Assembly (NCBI RefSeq): GCF_000963255.1
Contig: NZ_JYOV01000012.1
Location: 62,001-126,000, forward strand
DNA length: 64,000 nt
Reading direction: 5' to 3'
DNA from: Streptococcus infantis
Lineage (GTDB): Bacteria > Bacillota > Bacilli > Lactobacillales > Streptococcaceae
This document shows positions 9,867 to 19,818 of this stretch, one piece after another. The notes beneath the pieces are model-generated. The model saw only the letters and a list, made by a program, of their open reading frames with translations, searched no databases and had not been told where the DNA came from. The position numbers and the translations under genes were made by a program. Each line of letters begins with the position of its first letter. Position 1 is the first letter of the stretch.

Positions 9867-12263
9867 ATGGCTATTGCAAAAATCATTGTAGATGTTCCCT
9901 TGATGCAGACAGACCAGCCCTATAGCTACAAGATTCCAGAGGAATTTGAGGGGATGCTGGAAGTTGGCATGCGAGTTCATGTACCTTTTGGGAAGGCCAA
10001 TCGCTTGATTCAAGGGATAGTACTTGGAATGGAACAAGAAAATGATGCGAAAGTGGCAGACGAGGACTTGAAAGAGATTGCCGAAGTGCTGGACTTTTCT
10101 CCTGTTTTAACGGAGGAACAACTCTGGCTAGCTGAAGAACTACGTAAGTCAGTTTTTTCATACAAGATTTCCATTCTAAAAGCTATGCTCCCTGGATTTT
10201 TGAACTCTAGCTATGATAAGATCCTCTATCCTCTGGAAGGCTTAAGTCAAGAAGATAGAGAACGCTTATTCGGTTCACAGGAGTCTCTAGCATTTTCATC
10301 TCTAGACTTAGAAAAGCAGGCTGAGATGATGCGATTGACTCGAAAAGGGCTTTTAAAACTAGAGTACCAGGCTGTGGATCAGAAGAAGGTTAAGACGCAG
10401 TCTTGGGTTGAAGTTCATCTTGAACAGTTAGAAAAGCTAGAAATTTCAAATCGTGCCAAGAAGAAATTGGAACTGCGAGAATACTTATTAGTACATCCTG
10501 AAAGTACTCCTTTGGCTACTTTGTTAGAACATTACTCACGAGACCAAGTTAACTTCTTTGTAGAACAGGGTGCTTTAACGATCCTTCAAAAAGAAGTCCA
10601 ACGTTCAGCTGCTTACTTTGAAGGGATTGAGTCGAATCAAGCTCTAGAGTTAAACCCAGAGCAAAAAGAAGCCTGTGAGGCAGTTGTTGGAGCGATTGGA
10701 AAGAAACATCCTCCCTTTCTTCTTCAAGGAATCACTGGAAGTGGGAAAACGGAGGTTTACTTGCAGATTATCCAAGGAGCCTTGGATATGGGGAAAACAG
10801 CAATCGTTTTAGTCCCAGAAATCTCTCTGACACCTCAAATGACAGAGCGTTTTATTGCTCGTTTTGGTGATAAAGTTGCCATTCTCCACTCTGGCTTGTC
10901 CAATGGTGAAAAGTACGATGAATGGCGCAAGGTGGAGCGTGGAGATGCCCAGGTAGTCGTTGGGGCTCGATCTGCCGTTTTTGCACCTTTGAAAAATCTA
11001 GGGGTTATCATTATCGATGAAGAGCACGAGGCCAGCTACAAGCAAGACAGCAATCCTCGTTATCATGCTAGAGATGTGGCTATTTTACGAGCTCAGTACA
11101 ATCAAGCTGCCTTAGTTCTTGGTTCTGCAACACCGAGTCTAGAAAGTCGTGCGCGTGCTGGAAAAGGTGTCTATCAACACTTACGTCTGACCCAACGTGC
11201 CAATCCTCTAGCAAGTATTCCTCAAGTTCAACTGATTGACTTCCGTGATTATATCGGGCAAAATGAAACATCAAACTTTACACCACCACTAATTGAGGCC
11301 GTTCAAGATCGACTGGATAAAAAAGAGCAGGTTGTTCTCATGCTCAATCGCCGTGGCTATTCTAGCTTTGTCATGTGTCGGGAATGTGGTACTGTGGATA
11401 CCTGCCCTAATTGCGATATTTCCTTGACGCTTCACATGGATACCAAGACTATGAATTGTCATTATTGTGGTTTTTCTAAGGAAATTCCACATGTCTGTCC
11501 AAACTGTCAGAGTCGCAGCATTCGATACTATGGAACGGGAACTCAAAAGGCCTACGATGAGCTGGCTGAACTCTTTCCAGAGGCTCGCATTCTGCGAATG
11601 GATGTGGATACAACTCGTAAAAAAGGCAGTCACCAAGCTCTACTTGAACAATTTGGCAATGGTGAAGCGGACATATTGCTAGGAACCCAGATGATTGCCA
11701 AGGGCTTGGATTTTCCAAATGTGACCTTGGTTGGTGTTCTCAATGCGGATACAGCCTTGAATCTGCCTGATTTCCGTTCTTCTGAGAGAACCTTCCAACT
11801 CTTGACCCAGGTAGCTGGACGAGCAGGTCGAGCTGAGAAAGCAGGACAGGTCTTGATTCAGTCCTATAATCCTCAGCATTATGCCATTCGTTTTGCCAAG
11901 GATCAGGACTACGAAGGTTTCTATGCCTATGAAATGGGTATCAGACGTCAGTTGGGTTACCCGCCTTATTATTTCACTATTGGGATTACCTTGTCTCATA
12001 AAAAAGAGGAAGAGGTTCTTAGACGTGCTTATCAAGTCATGGGTATTTTGAGGTCTGGTTTGTCGGATGCTAGTAAAATCCTAGGACCGACCCCTAAACC
12101 TATCGCTCGTACTCATAACCTCTATCATTATCAGATTTTAATTAAATACCGTTTAGAAGATGAGCTGGGTCCAACCCTTAACCAGGTCTTGGCCTTGACA
12201 CAGGAACGGGAAAATAGCGAACTTCGTCTCAGTATTGACCACGAACCGCAACAGTTTTTATAA
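9867..12263 (+). CDS. priA: Primosomal protein N', replication restart helicase
   Basis: 3'-to-5' helicase that reloads the replisome at stalled forks. The 798-aa protein has an N-terminal DNA-binding domain, Walker A GITGSGKTE near residue 289, the DEEH box (IIIDEEHEASYKQD), and the PriA-specific zinc-binding insertion with paired cysteines (CREC, CPNC, CHYCG, CPNC) around residues 505-545. The C-terminal helicase motif QVAGRAGR is intact. The ribosome site AAGGAGGTGAGG is nearly perfect. Confidence 0.97.
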   Translation: MAIAKIIVDVPLMQTDQPYSYKIPEEFEGMLEVGMRVHVPFGKANRLIQGIVLGMEQENDAKVADEDLKEIAEVLDFSPVLTEEQLWLAEELRKSVFSYKISILKAMLPGFLNSSYDKILYPLEGLSQEDRERLFGSQESLAFSSLDLEKQAEMMRLTRKGLLKLEYQAVDQKKVKTQSWVEVHLEQLEKLEISNRAKKKLELREYLLVHPESTPLATLLEHYSRDQVNFFVEQGALTILQKEVQRSAAYFEGIESNQALELNPEQKEACEAVVGAIGKKHPPFLLQGITGSGKTEVYLQIIQGALDMGKTAIVLVPEISLTPQMTERFIARFGDKVAILHSGLSNGEKYDEWRKVERGDAQVVVGARSAVFAPLKNLGVIIIDEEHEASYKQDSNPRYHARDVAILRAQYNQAALVLGSATPSLESRARAGKGVYQHLRLTQRANPLASIPQVQLIDFRDYIGQNETSNFTPPLIEAVQDRLDKKEQVVLMLNRRGYSSFVMCRECGTVDTCPNCDISLTLHMDTKTMNCHYCGFSKEIPHVCPNCQSRSIRYYGTGTQKAYDELAELFPEARILRMDVDTTRKKGSHQALLEQFGNGEADILLGTQMIAKGLDFPNVTLVGVLNADTALNLPDFRSSERTFQLLTQVAGRAGRAEKAGQVLIQSYNPQHYAIRFAKDQDYEGFYAYEMGIRRQLGYPPYYFTIGITLSHKKEEEVLRRAYQVMGILRSGLSDASKILGPTPKPIARTHNLYHYQILIKYRLEDELGPTLNQVLALTQERENSELRLSIDHEPQQFL

Positions 12264-12275
12264 GAAGGAGAAGAT

Positions 12276-13211
12276 ATGACAAAATTAATCTTTATGGGGA
12301 CTCCCAATTTTTCAGCAACCGTTTTGAAGGGACTTTTGTCAGACGATCGCTATGAGATTCTAGCAGTTGTAACTCAGCCAGACCGTGCTGTCGGACGTAA
12401 AAAAGTTATCCAAGAAACCCCAGTTAAACAAGCTGCCAAAGAGGCAGGACTTCCTATTTACCAACCTGAAAAATTATCAGGTAGTCCAGAAATGGAAGCT
12501 ATCATGAACTTGGGCGCTGATGGGATTGTAACAGCAGCTTTTGGACAATTTCTCCCAAGTAAACTCCTTGATAGCATGGATTTTGCAGTCAATGTTCATG
12601 CTTCGCTCCTTCCTAAACACCGTGGTGGTGCTCCTATCCATTATGCCTTGATTCAGGGTGATGAGGAGGCAGGAGTAACCATTATGGAAATGGTCAAGGA
12701 AATGGATGCAGGAGATATGATTTCTTGTCGTAGTATTCCGATTACCGATGAGGACAATGTCGGAACCTTGTTTGAGAAATTGGCGATTGTTGGTCGTGAT
12801 TTGCTTTTGGATACTTTGCCTGCATACATTGCTGGCGAGATTCAGCCTCAACCACAGGACCCAAGCCAGGTTACATTTTCGCCTAATATCAAACCTGAAG
12901 AAGAAAAGTTGGACTGGAACAAGACCAATCGTCAACTCTTTAACCAAATTCGTGGGATGAATCCTTGGCCAGTTGCTCATACTTTTCTAAAGGGCGAACG
13001 CTTCAAAATCTATGAAGCTCTGCCTGTAGAAGGTGAGGGGAATCCAGGTGAGATTATCTCGATTGGTAAGAAAGAATTGATTGTCGCAACAGCAGAAGGA
13101 GCCCTGTCTTTCAAACAGGTTCAACCAGCAGGAAAACCTAAGATGGACATTGCTTCCTTCCTCAACGGTGTGGGACGAACTTTGGCAGTAGGAGAACGAT
13201 TTGGTGACTAA
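12276..13211 (+). CDS. fmt: Methionyl-tRNA formyltransferase
   Basis: Formylates initiator Met-tRNA using 10-formyltetrahydrofolate. The 311-aa protein begins [13 protein letters not shown] and contains the catalytic region [17 protein letters not shown] (Asn-His of the active site) followed by [16 protein letters not shown] with the catalytic aspartate. The C-terminal OB-fold has the expected [19 protein letters not shown] precedes the ATG. Its end overlaps the rsmB start. Confidence 0.97.
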   Translation: MTKLIFMGTPNFSATVLKGLLSDDRYEILAVVTQPDRAVGRKKVIQETPVKQAAKEAGLPIYQPEKLSGSPEMEAIMNLGADGIVTAAFGQFLPSKLLDSMDFAVNVHASLLPKHRGGAPIHYALIQGDEEAGVTIMEMVKEMDAGDMISCRSIPITDEDNVGTLFEKLAIVGRDLLLDTLPAYIAGEIQPQPQDPSQVTFSPNIKPEEEKLDWNKTNRQLFNQIRGMNPWPVAHTFLKGERFKIYEALPVEGEGNPGEIISIGKKELIVATAEGALSFKQVQPAGKPKMDIASFLNGVGRTLAVGERFGD

Positions 13212-14517
13212 AGTAGAAACGGCTAGAAGTTTAGCCCTAGAGGTATTGGAGGATGTCTTTATCCAACAAGCTTACTCCAACATCGCCTTAAATAAACATC
13301 TTAAGGGAAGTCAACTGTCAGCGGCAGATAAAGGCTTGGTGACAGAGCTTGTTTACGGAACCGTAGCTCGAAAACTCACTCTGGAATGGTACTTGTCTCA
13401 TTTTATCCAAGACAGAGAGAAGCTAGATAGTTGGCTCTATGTTCTTCTTCTCATGAGTGTCTATCAACTCCAATATCTAGATAAGCTACCTGACCATGCA
13501 GTGGTCAATGAGGCAGTGGAAATTGCAAAATCTCGTAAGAAGGGTAGTGAAAAACTGGTCAATGCTGTTCTTCGTCGTATTTTGCGTGAGGGCTTGCCAG
13601 ATATTGCCAGTATCAAGCGTAAAAATAAGCGTGATTCCATTGCCTACTCTTTACCAGTTTGGTTGATTTCGAAGCTCAAGGAAGAGTATGGAGAAGAGCG
13701 AGCGCAAGCGATTTTTGAGAGTCTATTGAAGCGTAATAAAGCCAGTATCCGTGTGACAGATTTGAGCCGAAAAGAGGAAATTAAAGCTCTGCTTGGTGCA
13801 AGTGATTCTCATTTATCTCCTGCTGGTCTGGTTAAGGAACAGGGGCATTTTGCTAGTCATGACTTGTTTTCAGAAGGACTTATTACTATCCAAGATGAGT
13901 CAAGTCAACTGGTTGCACCGACACTAGAGCTACAAGGTGACGAGCAGGTTTTAGATGCCTGTGCAGCCCCAGGTGGGAAAACAGCCCATATGGCATCCTA
14001 TCTGACGACAGGTCAGGTAACGGCTCTAGATCTCTATGACCACAAACTCACTTTGATTCAAGAGAATGCTCAGCGTTTAGGTGTAGCGGACCGTGTCCAA
14101 ACGCAAAAACTGGACGCTCGAAAGGTCCACGAGTTTTTTGGTAAGGATCAATTTGATAAAATTCTAGTCGACGCCCCTTGCTCAGGGATTGGTCTATTGC
14201 GTCGGAAACCAGATATCAAATACAACAAAGACACTGCTGATTTCGCGTCATTACAGGAAATTCAGTTGGAAATATTAGGTAGTGTTTGTCAAACGCTACG
14301 TAAAGGTGGTATAATAACGTATAGTACCTGTACTATTGTCTCGGAAGAGAACTTTCAAGTGGTTCAAGCTTTTTTAGAAAGTCATCCCGAGTTTGAGCAG
14401 GTTAAACTAGAACATGAATGTAAGGATATCCTAAAAGATGGCTGTATCCTCATTACTCCGGAATTATACGGAAGTGATGGATTCTTTATCAGCCAATTTC
14501 GCAAGATATCCAATTAG
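13204..14517 (+). CDS. rsmB: 16S rRNA (cytosine(967)-C(5))-methyltransferase RsmB
   Basis: Methylates C967 (E. coli numbering) of 16S rRNA. The N-terminal NusB-like domain (to about residue 130) precedes a SAM-binding core with [10 protein letters not shown], and the two catalytic cysteines in VDAPCSGIG and TYSTCT. I start at GTG 13204, 10 bases from TAGGAG and overlapping fmt by 8 bases; the TTG at 13201 is an alternative. Length of about 437 aa is normal for Sun/RsmB. Confidence 0.95.
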   Translation: MTKVETARSLALEVLEDVFIQQAYSNIALNKHLKGSQLSAADKGLVTELVYGTVARKLTLEWYLSHFIQDREKLDSWLYVLLLMSVYQLQYLDKLPDHAVVNEAVEIAKSRKKGSEKLVNAVLRRILREGLPDIASIKRKNKRDSIAYSLPVWLISKLKEEYGEERAQAIFESLLKRNKASIRVTDLSRKEEIKALLGASDSHLSPAGLVKEQGHFASHDLFSEGLITIQDESSQLVAPTLELQGDEQVLDACAAPGGKTAHMASYLTTGQVTALDLYDHKLTLIQENAQRLGVADRVQTQKLDARKVHEFFGKDQFDKILVDAPCSGIGLLRRKPDIKYNKDTADFASLQEIQLEILGSVCQTLRKGGIITYSTCTIVSEENFQVVQAFLESHPEFEQVKLEHECKDILKDGCILITPELYGSDGFFISQFRKISN

Positions 14518-14532
14518 GAAGGAACTGACACA

Positions 14533-15273
14533 ATGGAGATTTCATTATTAACAGATGTGGGTCAGAAACGTACAAATAATCAAGACTATGTCAATCTTTT
14601 TGTCAACCGTGCCGGTCGTACAATGATCATCTTGGCTGATGGGATGGGAGGACACCGTGCAGGTAATATTGCCAGCGAGATGGCAGTAACTGATTTAGGT
14701 GTTGCCTGGGTTGATACGCAGATTGACACCGTTAATGAAGTTCGTGAATGGTTTGCCCACCATCTAGAAGTTGAAAATCAAAAGATTTATCAAATGGGGC
14801 GTGATGAAGCCTACAAGGGAATGGGGACAACTCTAGAAGCCCTTGCAATCATTGATCATCAAGCTATTTACGCTCATATTGGAGATTCTCGTATCGGTCT
14901 CATTCGAGGAGAAGAGTACCGTCAACTGACAAGCGATCATTCCTTGGTTAACGAATTGCTCAAGGCGGGTCAATTGACACCTGAAGAAGCTGAGGCACAT
15001 CCACAAAAGAATATCATCACACAGTCTATTGGGCAAAAAGATGAAATTCAACCTGACTTAGGAATTGTCAGCTTGGAAGCAGGTGACTATCTGGTCATGA
15101 ATAGTGACGGTCTAACCAATATGATTTCAGGTAGTGAGATCTATGATATTGTGACTAGCGATATCTCTCTAGATGATAAGGCAGCCACTTTGGTACGCTT
15201 TGCCAACAATGCCGGAGGGCTTGATAATATTACAGTTGCCCTTGTTTCGATTGAGGAGGAGGCGGCACTATGA
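14533..15273 (+). CDS. phpP: PP2C-type protein phosphatase PhpP
   Basis: Mn/Mg-dependent serine/threonine phosphatase that reverses StkP phosphorylation. The 246-aa protein carries PP2C motifs in order: an N-terminal [12 protein letters not shown] with a metal-binding Asp, [26 protein letters not shown], and the late SDGLTN and GLDNITV. The TGA stop overlaps the stkP ATG (ATGA), so phosphatase and kinase are translationally coupled, as in other Firmicutes. Confidence 0.96.
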   Translation: MEISLLTDVGQKRTNNQDYVNLFVNRAGRTMIILADGMGGHRAGNIASEMAVTDLGVAWVDTQIDTVNEVREWFAHHLEVENQKIYQMGRDEAYKGMGTTLEALAIIDHQAIYAHIGDSRIGLIRGEEYRQLTSDHSLVNELLKAGQLTPEEAEAHPQKNIITQSIGQKDEIQPDLGIVSLEAGDYLVMNSDGLTNMISGSEIYDIVTSDISLDDKAATLVRFANNAGGLDNITVALVSIEEEAAL

Positions 15274-17153
15274 TCCAGATCGGCAAGATTTTTGCCGGGC
15301 GGTATCGGATTATCAAACAAATTGGCCGTGGAGGTATGGCAGATGTCTACCTGGCCAAGGATTTGATTTTAGACGGGGAAGAGGTAGCTGTAAAGGTCCT
15401 GAGGACTAACTACCAGACTGACCCGATTGCTGTTGCGCGTTTTCAGCGTGAAGCGCGTGCAATGGCTGACTTAGATCATCCCCATATCGTTCGGATAACG
15501 GATATCGGCGAAGAGGACGGCCAACAGTACCTGGCTATGGAATATGTAGCTGGTCTTGATCTCAAGCGCTATATCAAAGAACACTATCCCCTCTCAAATG
15601 AAGAGGCTGTCCGTATCATGGGTCAGATTCTCTTAGCGATGCGCTTGGCACATACTAAAGGTATTGTCCATCGTGACTTAAAACCTCAAAACATTCTTTT
15701 AACTCCGGATGGGACGGCTAAGGTAACGGACTTTGGGATTGCCGTAGCCTTTGCAGAGACCAGTTTGACTCAGACCAACTCTATGTTGGGTTCTGTTCAC
15801 TACTTGTCACCTGAGCAGGCTCGTGGTTCTAAAGCAACGTTCCAAAGTGACATCTATGCCATGGGGATTATTTTCTATGAAATGCTGACAGGGCATATCC
15901 CTTATGATGGCGATAGTGCAGTAACCATCGCTCTCCAGCATTTTCAAAAACCTCTTCCTTCGGTCATAGCTGAAAATCCATCTGTTCCCCAAGCTTTGGA
16001 GAATGTGGTCATCAAAGCAACTGCTAAAAAGCTAACAGATCGATACCAGTCGGTTTCAGAGATGTATGTTGATTTATCTAGCAGTCTATCTTATAACCGC
16101 AGAAATGAACCTAAACTTGTTTTTGATGATGCTACTAAGGCGGACACAAAGACATTGCCAAAGGTTTCTCAAACAACCTTGACCTCTATTCCTAAGGTTC
16201 AACCACAGACAGATAGCCATCAGGCAACTAAAGCTAGCCCAGAAGTAAGCGCTAAAAAATCTGTGGAAAAACCAGTGAAAAAACGTCGTTTTAAAGCACG
16301 TTATCTAGTTCTACTAGCAAGTTTCGTACTGGTTGCGGCTTCTCTGGTATGGATTTTATCCAGAACACCAGCTACTGTTGAGATTCCAAAAGTTGCAGGT
16401 CAAACTGTCGCTGAAGCAAAAGAAAATCTGAAAAAAGCGAATTTTGAAATTGGTGAGGAAAAAACGGAAGCTAGTGATACCGTAGAGGAAGGTCGGGTTA
16501 TCCGAACAGATCCAGATGCTGGCTCAGCTCGCAAAGAAGGAACTAAGGTTAATCTCATTATTTCTTCAGGTCAACAATCCTTTAAGCTTGGAAATTATGT
16601 TGGTCGTAAATCTACAGATGTCATAGCAGAATTGAAAGGGAAAAAAGTTCCTGAAAATCTGATTAAGATTGAGGAAGAAGAATCCAACGAATTCGAAGCC
16701 GGTACAATCATGAAACAAAGTTTACCGGAGGGAACAACTTATGATCTTAGCAAGGCAACTTCTATCGTTTTGACTGTTGCTAAGAAGAAAAAGGTGACGA
16801 CGATAACTATGCCAAACTACATTGGCTCAAACCTTGAATTTGCTAAAAATAATCTTAAAAGTATAGGTATTAGTGAAGATAGAATTGAAATTAAAGAAGT
16901 GGAGACAGCACAAGAAGGAATTAAAGAAGGTGAGATTGCGAAACAAAGTCCCGCGCCGGATGAAAAACTTGATTTAAGCAATCCGATAGTTAAACTATAT
17001 ATTTATAAACCTAAAAAAACTTCACCATCAATTAGTCAACCTTCGTCAGAACATAATTCTGGTCAAACTGACACAACAAACCCTACAAACCCTACGCAGG
17101 GTAACCATCCAACAACACCTACACAAGATGGAAATGGAAGTCAACGAAATTAA
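15270..17153 (+). CDS. stkP: PASTA-domain Ser/Thr protein kinase StkP
   Basis: Membrane receptor-like kinase that senses cell-wall material and coordinates septal wall synthesis. Residues 12-270 are a Hanks-type kinase with the glycine loop IGRGGMADV, Lys42, HRDLKPQN (134-141) and DFG (154-156). A basic linker leads to a transmembrane helix (about 344-364). Outside are three PASTA domains (about 369-434, 437-505, 511-580) and a 47-residue tail rich in Thr, Pro, Asn and Gln. Pneumococcal StkP has four PASTA domains, so this version is one domain short. A strong terminator follows. Confidence 0.97.
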   Translation: MIQIGKIFAGRYRIIKQIGRGGMADVYLAKDLILDGEEVAVKVLRTNYQTDPIAVARFQREARAMADLDHPHIVRITDIGEEDGQQYLAMEYVAGLDLKRYIKEHYPLSNEEAVRIMGQILLAMRLAHTKGIVHRDLKPQNILLTPDGTAKVTDFGIAVAFAETSLTQTNSMLGSVHYLSPEQARGSKATFQSDIYAMGIIFYEMLTGHIPYDGDSAVTIALQHFQKPLPSVIAENPSVPQALENVVIKATAKKLTDRYQSVSEMYVDLSSSLSYNRRNEPKLVFDDATKADTKTLPKVSQTTLTSIPKVQPQTDSHQATKASPEVSAKKSVEKPVKKRRFKARYLVLLASFVLVAASLVWILSRTPATVEIPKVAGQTVAEAKENLKKANFEIGEEKTEASDTVEEGRVIRTDPDAGSARKEGTKVNLIISSGQQSFKLGNYVGRKSTDVIAELKGKKVPENLIKIEEEESNEFEAGTIMKQSLPEGTTYDLSKATSIVLTVAKKKKVTTITMPNYIGSNLEFAKNNLKSIGISEDRIEIKEVETAQEGIKEGEIAKQSPAPDEKLDLSNPIVKLYIYKPKKTSPSISQPSSEHNSGQTDTTNPTNPTQGNHPTTPTQDGNGSQRN

Positions 17154-17174
17154 TAAACTCCATATACATAATTC

Positions 17175-17212
17175 AATCTTTGTCACAGTTTTTGTGACAA
17201 AGATTTTTTTTC
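17175..17212 (+). terminator. Terminator of the gmk-stkP operon
   Basis: AATCTTTGTCACA and TGTGACAAAGATT form a 13-bp perfect stem with a short T-rich loop, followed by a T run. It is one of the strongest terminators in the window. Confidence 0.9.
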
Positions 17213-17259
17213 CTTCAAATTTATGATAAAATAAAAAGGAGTTTTAGAAGGAGGAAAAC

Positions 17260-18018
17260 ATGGACGAAGTCAAACAACTGAATGCAGTGATCGATGTCAT
17301 TATGCTAGCAGGAACGATACTGCTTCGAAACGGATCTGAGATTTATCGTGTTGAAGATACCATGATTCGGATTGCTCATTCACAGGGTATTATGGATTGT
17401 AATGTTTTAGCCATGCCTGCCGCCATTTTTTTCTCCATTGAAAATACAAATATCTCTCGTATGAAGCGAGTGACCTCCTCTGCTTATAATATTGAGAAGG
17501 TATGTGATGTCAACCAGATTTCACGTCAGCTTGTATCAGGACAGCTGGATCTGGATACAGCCTTTATCCAACTAAAGGAATTAAATAGCAAACCATCTCC
17601 CTATACCAATTTTCAACTAACTGCTGCAGCGACCCTCAGTGCTCCTTTCTTTTCAATCATGTTCGGTGGGAATGTCTACGATGCCATCGGAGCAGGAGTG
17701 GCGACCTTGTTTGCTTTTACTTTCTCTCTCTATGTGGAAAAGTTTATTCGTATTCCTTTTATGACAGCTTTCGCAGGAGCTCTTGTCTTTGGTTTGATTG
17801 CACAATTTTGGGCGCGCTATTCTGGTTTGCCGTCGACAGCTGATCTGGTGATTGCGGGTGCGGTTATGCCTTTTGTACCTGGAATTGCCCTGACTAATGC
17901 TGTTCGAGATATTATGACCAATCACATTAACTCTGGTATGAGCAAGATGTTTGAATCCTTGCTGATTACCCTTGCCTTAGGGGCTGGAACATCAGTTGCC
18001 CTCGTACTCATGAACTAA
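17260..18018 (+). CDS. Threonine/serine exporter family protein (YjjP-like)
   Basis: 252-aa membrane protein of the ThrE/YjjP family, which exports threonine and serine. The soluble N-terminal domain has GTILLRNGSEIYRVEDTM near residue 19 and the family hallmark NVLAMPAAIFFSI. From about residue 123 there are roughly five hydrophobic helices. AGAAGGAGG gives an excellent ribosome site. ThrE is one long protein in Corynebacterium; here it is split, with the next gene giving the second membrane half. Confidence 0.88.
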   Translation: MDEVKQLNAVIDVIMLAGTILLRNGSEIYRVEDTMIRIAHSQGIMDCNVLAMPAAIFFSIENTNISRMKRVTSSAYNIEKVCDVNQISRQLVSGQLDLDTAFIQLKELNSKPSPYTNFQLTAAATLSAPFFSIMFGGNVYDAIGAGVATLFAFTFSLYVEKFIRIPFMTAFAGALVFGLIAQFWARYSGLPSTADLVIAGAVMPFVPGIALTNAVRDIMTNHINSGMSKMFESLLITLALGAGTSVALVLMN

Positions 18019-18019
18019 T

Positions 18020-18469
18020 ATGACACTAACAACATTTTTATTGCAAGCTCTGGCAAGTTTGCTTGCCATTATCACCTTTTTAATCGTCTTAAATGTCCAG
18101 CGTTCCATGCTCATCCCTGGTGGAGTTTTGGGAATGTCTATTTGGCTACTCTATCTGATACTCAAGGAACCAACAAATGTTATTTTGGCAACCTTTATTG
18201 CTGCGGTGATTGGTTCTTGTGTCAGCCAGATTATGAGTATCCTCTATAAGACACCAGCAGTTGTTTTTGCTCTGGCAATATTGGCGCCACTAGTGCCAGG
18301 TTATCTGTCCTATCGAACCACTTCCTTCTTCGTTACAGGTGACTACAGTCATGCCATTTCTAGTGCCATGTTAGTCATGATGTTGGCTCTCGTTATCTCC
18401 ATTGGAATGGCCAGTGGGACAGTTTTGTTGAAATTGTATCATTATCTCAAAAAGAATCGAGCTAGCTAA
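18020..18469 (+). CDS. Threonine/serine exporter family protein (YjjB-like)
   Basis: 149-aa membrane protein with about four hydrophobic helices that corresponds to the second half of ThrE-type exporters. The family signature LAPLVPGYLSYR is present near residue 91. It begins one base after the previous stop with little ribosome site of its own, so translation is probably coupled. The two proteins are expected to form one transporter. Confidence 0.86.
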   Translation: MTLTTFLLQALASLLAIITFLIVLNVQRSMLIPGGVLGMSIWLLYLILKEPTNVILATFIAAVIGSCVSQIMSILYKTPAVVFALAILAPLVPGYLSYRTTSFFVTGDYSHAISSAMLVMMLALVISIGMASGTVLLKLYHYLKKNRAS

Positions 18470-18482
18470 GACTCGATTTTTT
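18455..18482 (+). terminator. Terminator overlapping the end of the exporter gene
   Basis: AATCGAG and CTCGATT form the stem, followed by TTTTT. The 5' arm lies inside the last codons of the exporter gene. Confidence 0.7.
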
Positions 18483-18542
18483 GTAGCCCTAAAGTTCTGT
18501 TTGTTGGACTAGTCTAAAAATGAGATAAGGTTTTTAAAATGA

Positions 18543-18568
18543 ACTTGATTTGGTGAATCAAGTCTTTT
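18543..18568 (+). terminator. Second terminator upstream of mvaS
   Basis: ACTTGATT and AATCAAGT pair around TGGTG and are followed by six T residues. Together with the one at 18455 it isolates the mevalonate genes from the exporter pair. Confidence 0.7.
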
Positions 18569-18645
18569 TTCGCTCATTTGACCTCAATTGTGATAAAATA
18601 GAGGTGAACGATTTTTTACAATGAATGATAAAAATAGAGGTAAAT

Positions 18646-19818
18646 ATGACAATCGGTATTGATAAGATTGGTTTTGCGACCAGTCAATACGTTTTGAAAT
18701 TACAAGATTTAGCAGAAACCCGAGGAATTGATCCTGAAAAATTGAGTAAAGGACTTCTTTTAAAAGAATTGAGTATCGCTCCTTTAACAGAGGATATTGT
18801 TACCTTGGCTGCTAGTGCAGGAAATTCTATCCTGACTGAAGAAGATAAGCAAGAGATTGATATGGTTATCGTAGCGACAGAGTCTGGAGTCGATCAAAGT
18901 AAGGCGGCTGCAGTCTTTGTACACGGTTTATTAGGAATCCAACCATTTGCTCGTAGTTTTGAAATCAAGGAAGCTTGTTATGGTGCAACGGCGGCCCTTC
19001 ACTATGCTAAGTTACACGTAGAAAATTCTCCAAAATCAAAAGTTTTGGTACTAGCCAGTGATATTGCAAGGTATGGTGTTGAAACTCCTGGAGAACCAAC
19101 TCAAGGAGCCGGCTGTGTTGCTATGTTGATTAGCCAAAATCCACGAGTTATGGTATTCAACAACGATAACGTTGCGCAGACTCGTGATATTATGGACTTC
19201 TGGCGTCCAAATTACTCGACAACACCATTTGTAAATGGGGTTTACTCAACGCAGCAATATCTTGATAGCTTAAAAACGACTTGGGAAGAGTACCAAAAGC
19301 GTTATGACTGTAACTTGGACGATTTTGAAGCTGTATGTTTCCACTTGCCATATCCGAAACTAGCTCTCAAAGGATTGAAAAAAATCCTAGACAAATCCTT
19401 GCCTCAAGAGAAGAAGGACTTGCTTCAAAAGCACTTTGATGAATCTATTATTTATAGCCAAAAAGTTGGAAATATCTATACAGGTTCACTCTTCTTAGGT
19501 CTCTTGTCTCTTCTTGAAAATTCTAACAGCCTAAAAGCTGGAGATAAGATTGCCCTCTACAGCTATGGTAGTGGTGCTGTATCTGAGTTCTTTAGTGTGG
19601 AATTGGTTGAAGGCTATGAAAAACAATTGCAGAATAATCGCTTAGACTTGCTAGACCAACGTCAAGCTTTGAGTGTTGCTGACTATGAACGAATCTTCTT
19701 TGAGGAAGCAAACTTAGATGAGTCTGGATCTGCAACGATGTCAGGTTATGAAGGGCAAGACTATGCCCTTGTTGAGATTGTAGACCACCAACGTCGCTAC
19801 AGCAAGGTTGAAAAATAA
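18646..19818 (+). CDS. mvaS: Hydroxymethylglutaryl-CoA synthase
   Basis: Condenses acetyl-CoA and acetoacetyl-CoA to HMG-CoA, the committed entry to the mevalonate route that streptococci use for isoprenoids. The 390-aa protein has the catalytic cysteine in EIKEACYGATAAL and a histidine in FHLPYPKLALKG. I chose ATG 18646, preceded by AGAGGT, rather than the earlier in-frame ATG at 18625. The TAA stop overlaps the mvaA ATG as TAATG. Confidence 0.95.
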   Translation: MTIGIDKIGFATSQYVLKLQDLAETRGIDPEKLSKGLLLKELSIAPLTEDIVTLAASAGNSILTEEDKQEIDMVIVATESGVDQSKAAAVFVHGLLGIQPFARSFEIKEACYGATAALHYAKLHVENSPKSKVLVLASDIARYGVETPGEPTQGAGCVAMLISQNPRVMVFNNDNVAQTRDIMDFWRPNYSTTPFVNGVYSTQQYLDSLKTTWEEYQKRYDCNLDDFEAVCFHLPYPKLALKGLKKILDKSLPQEKKDLLQKHFDESIIYSQKVGNIYTGSLFLGLLSLLENSNSLKAGDKIALYSYGSGAVSEFFSVELVEGYEKQLQNNRLDLLDQRQALSVADYERIFFEEANLDESGSATMSGYEGQDYALVEIVDHQRRYSKVEK

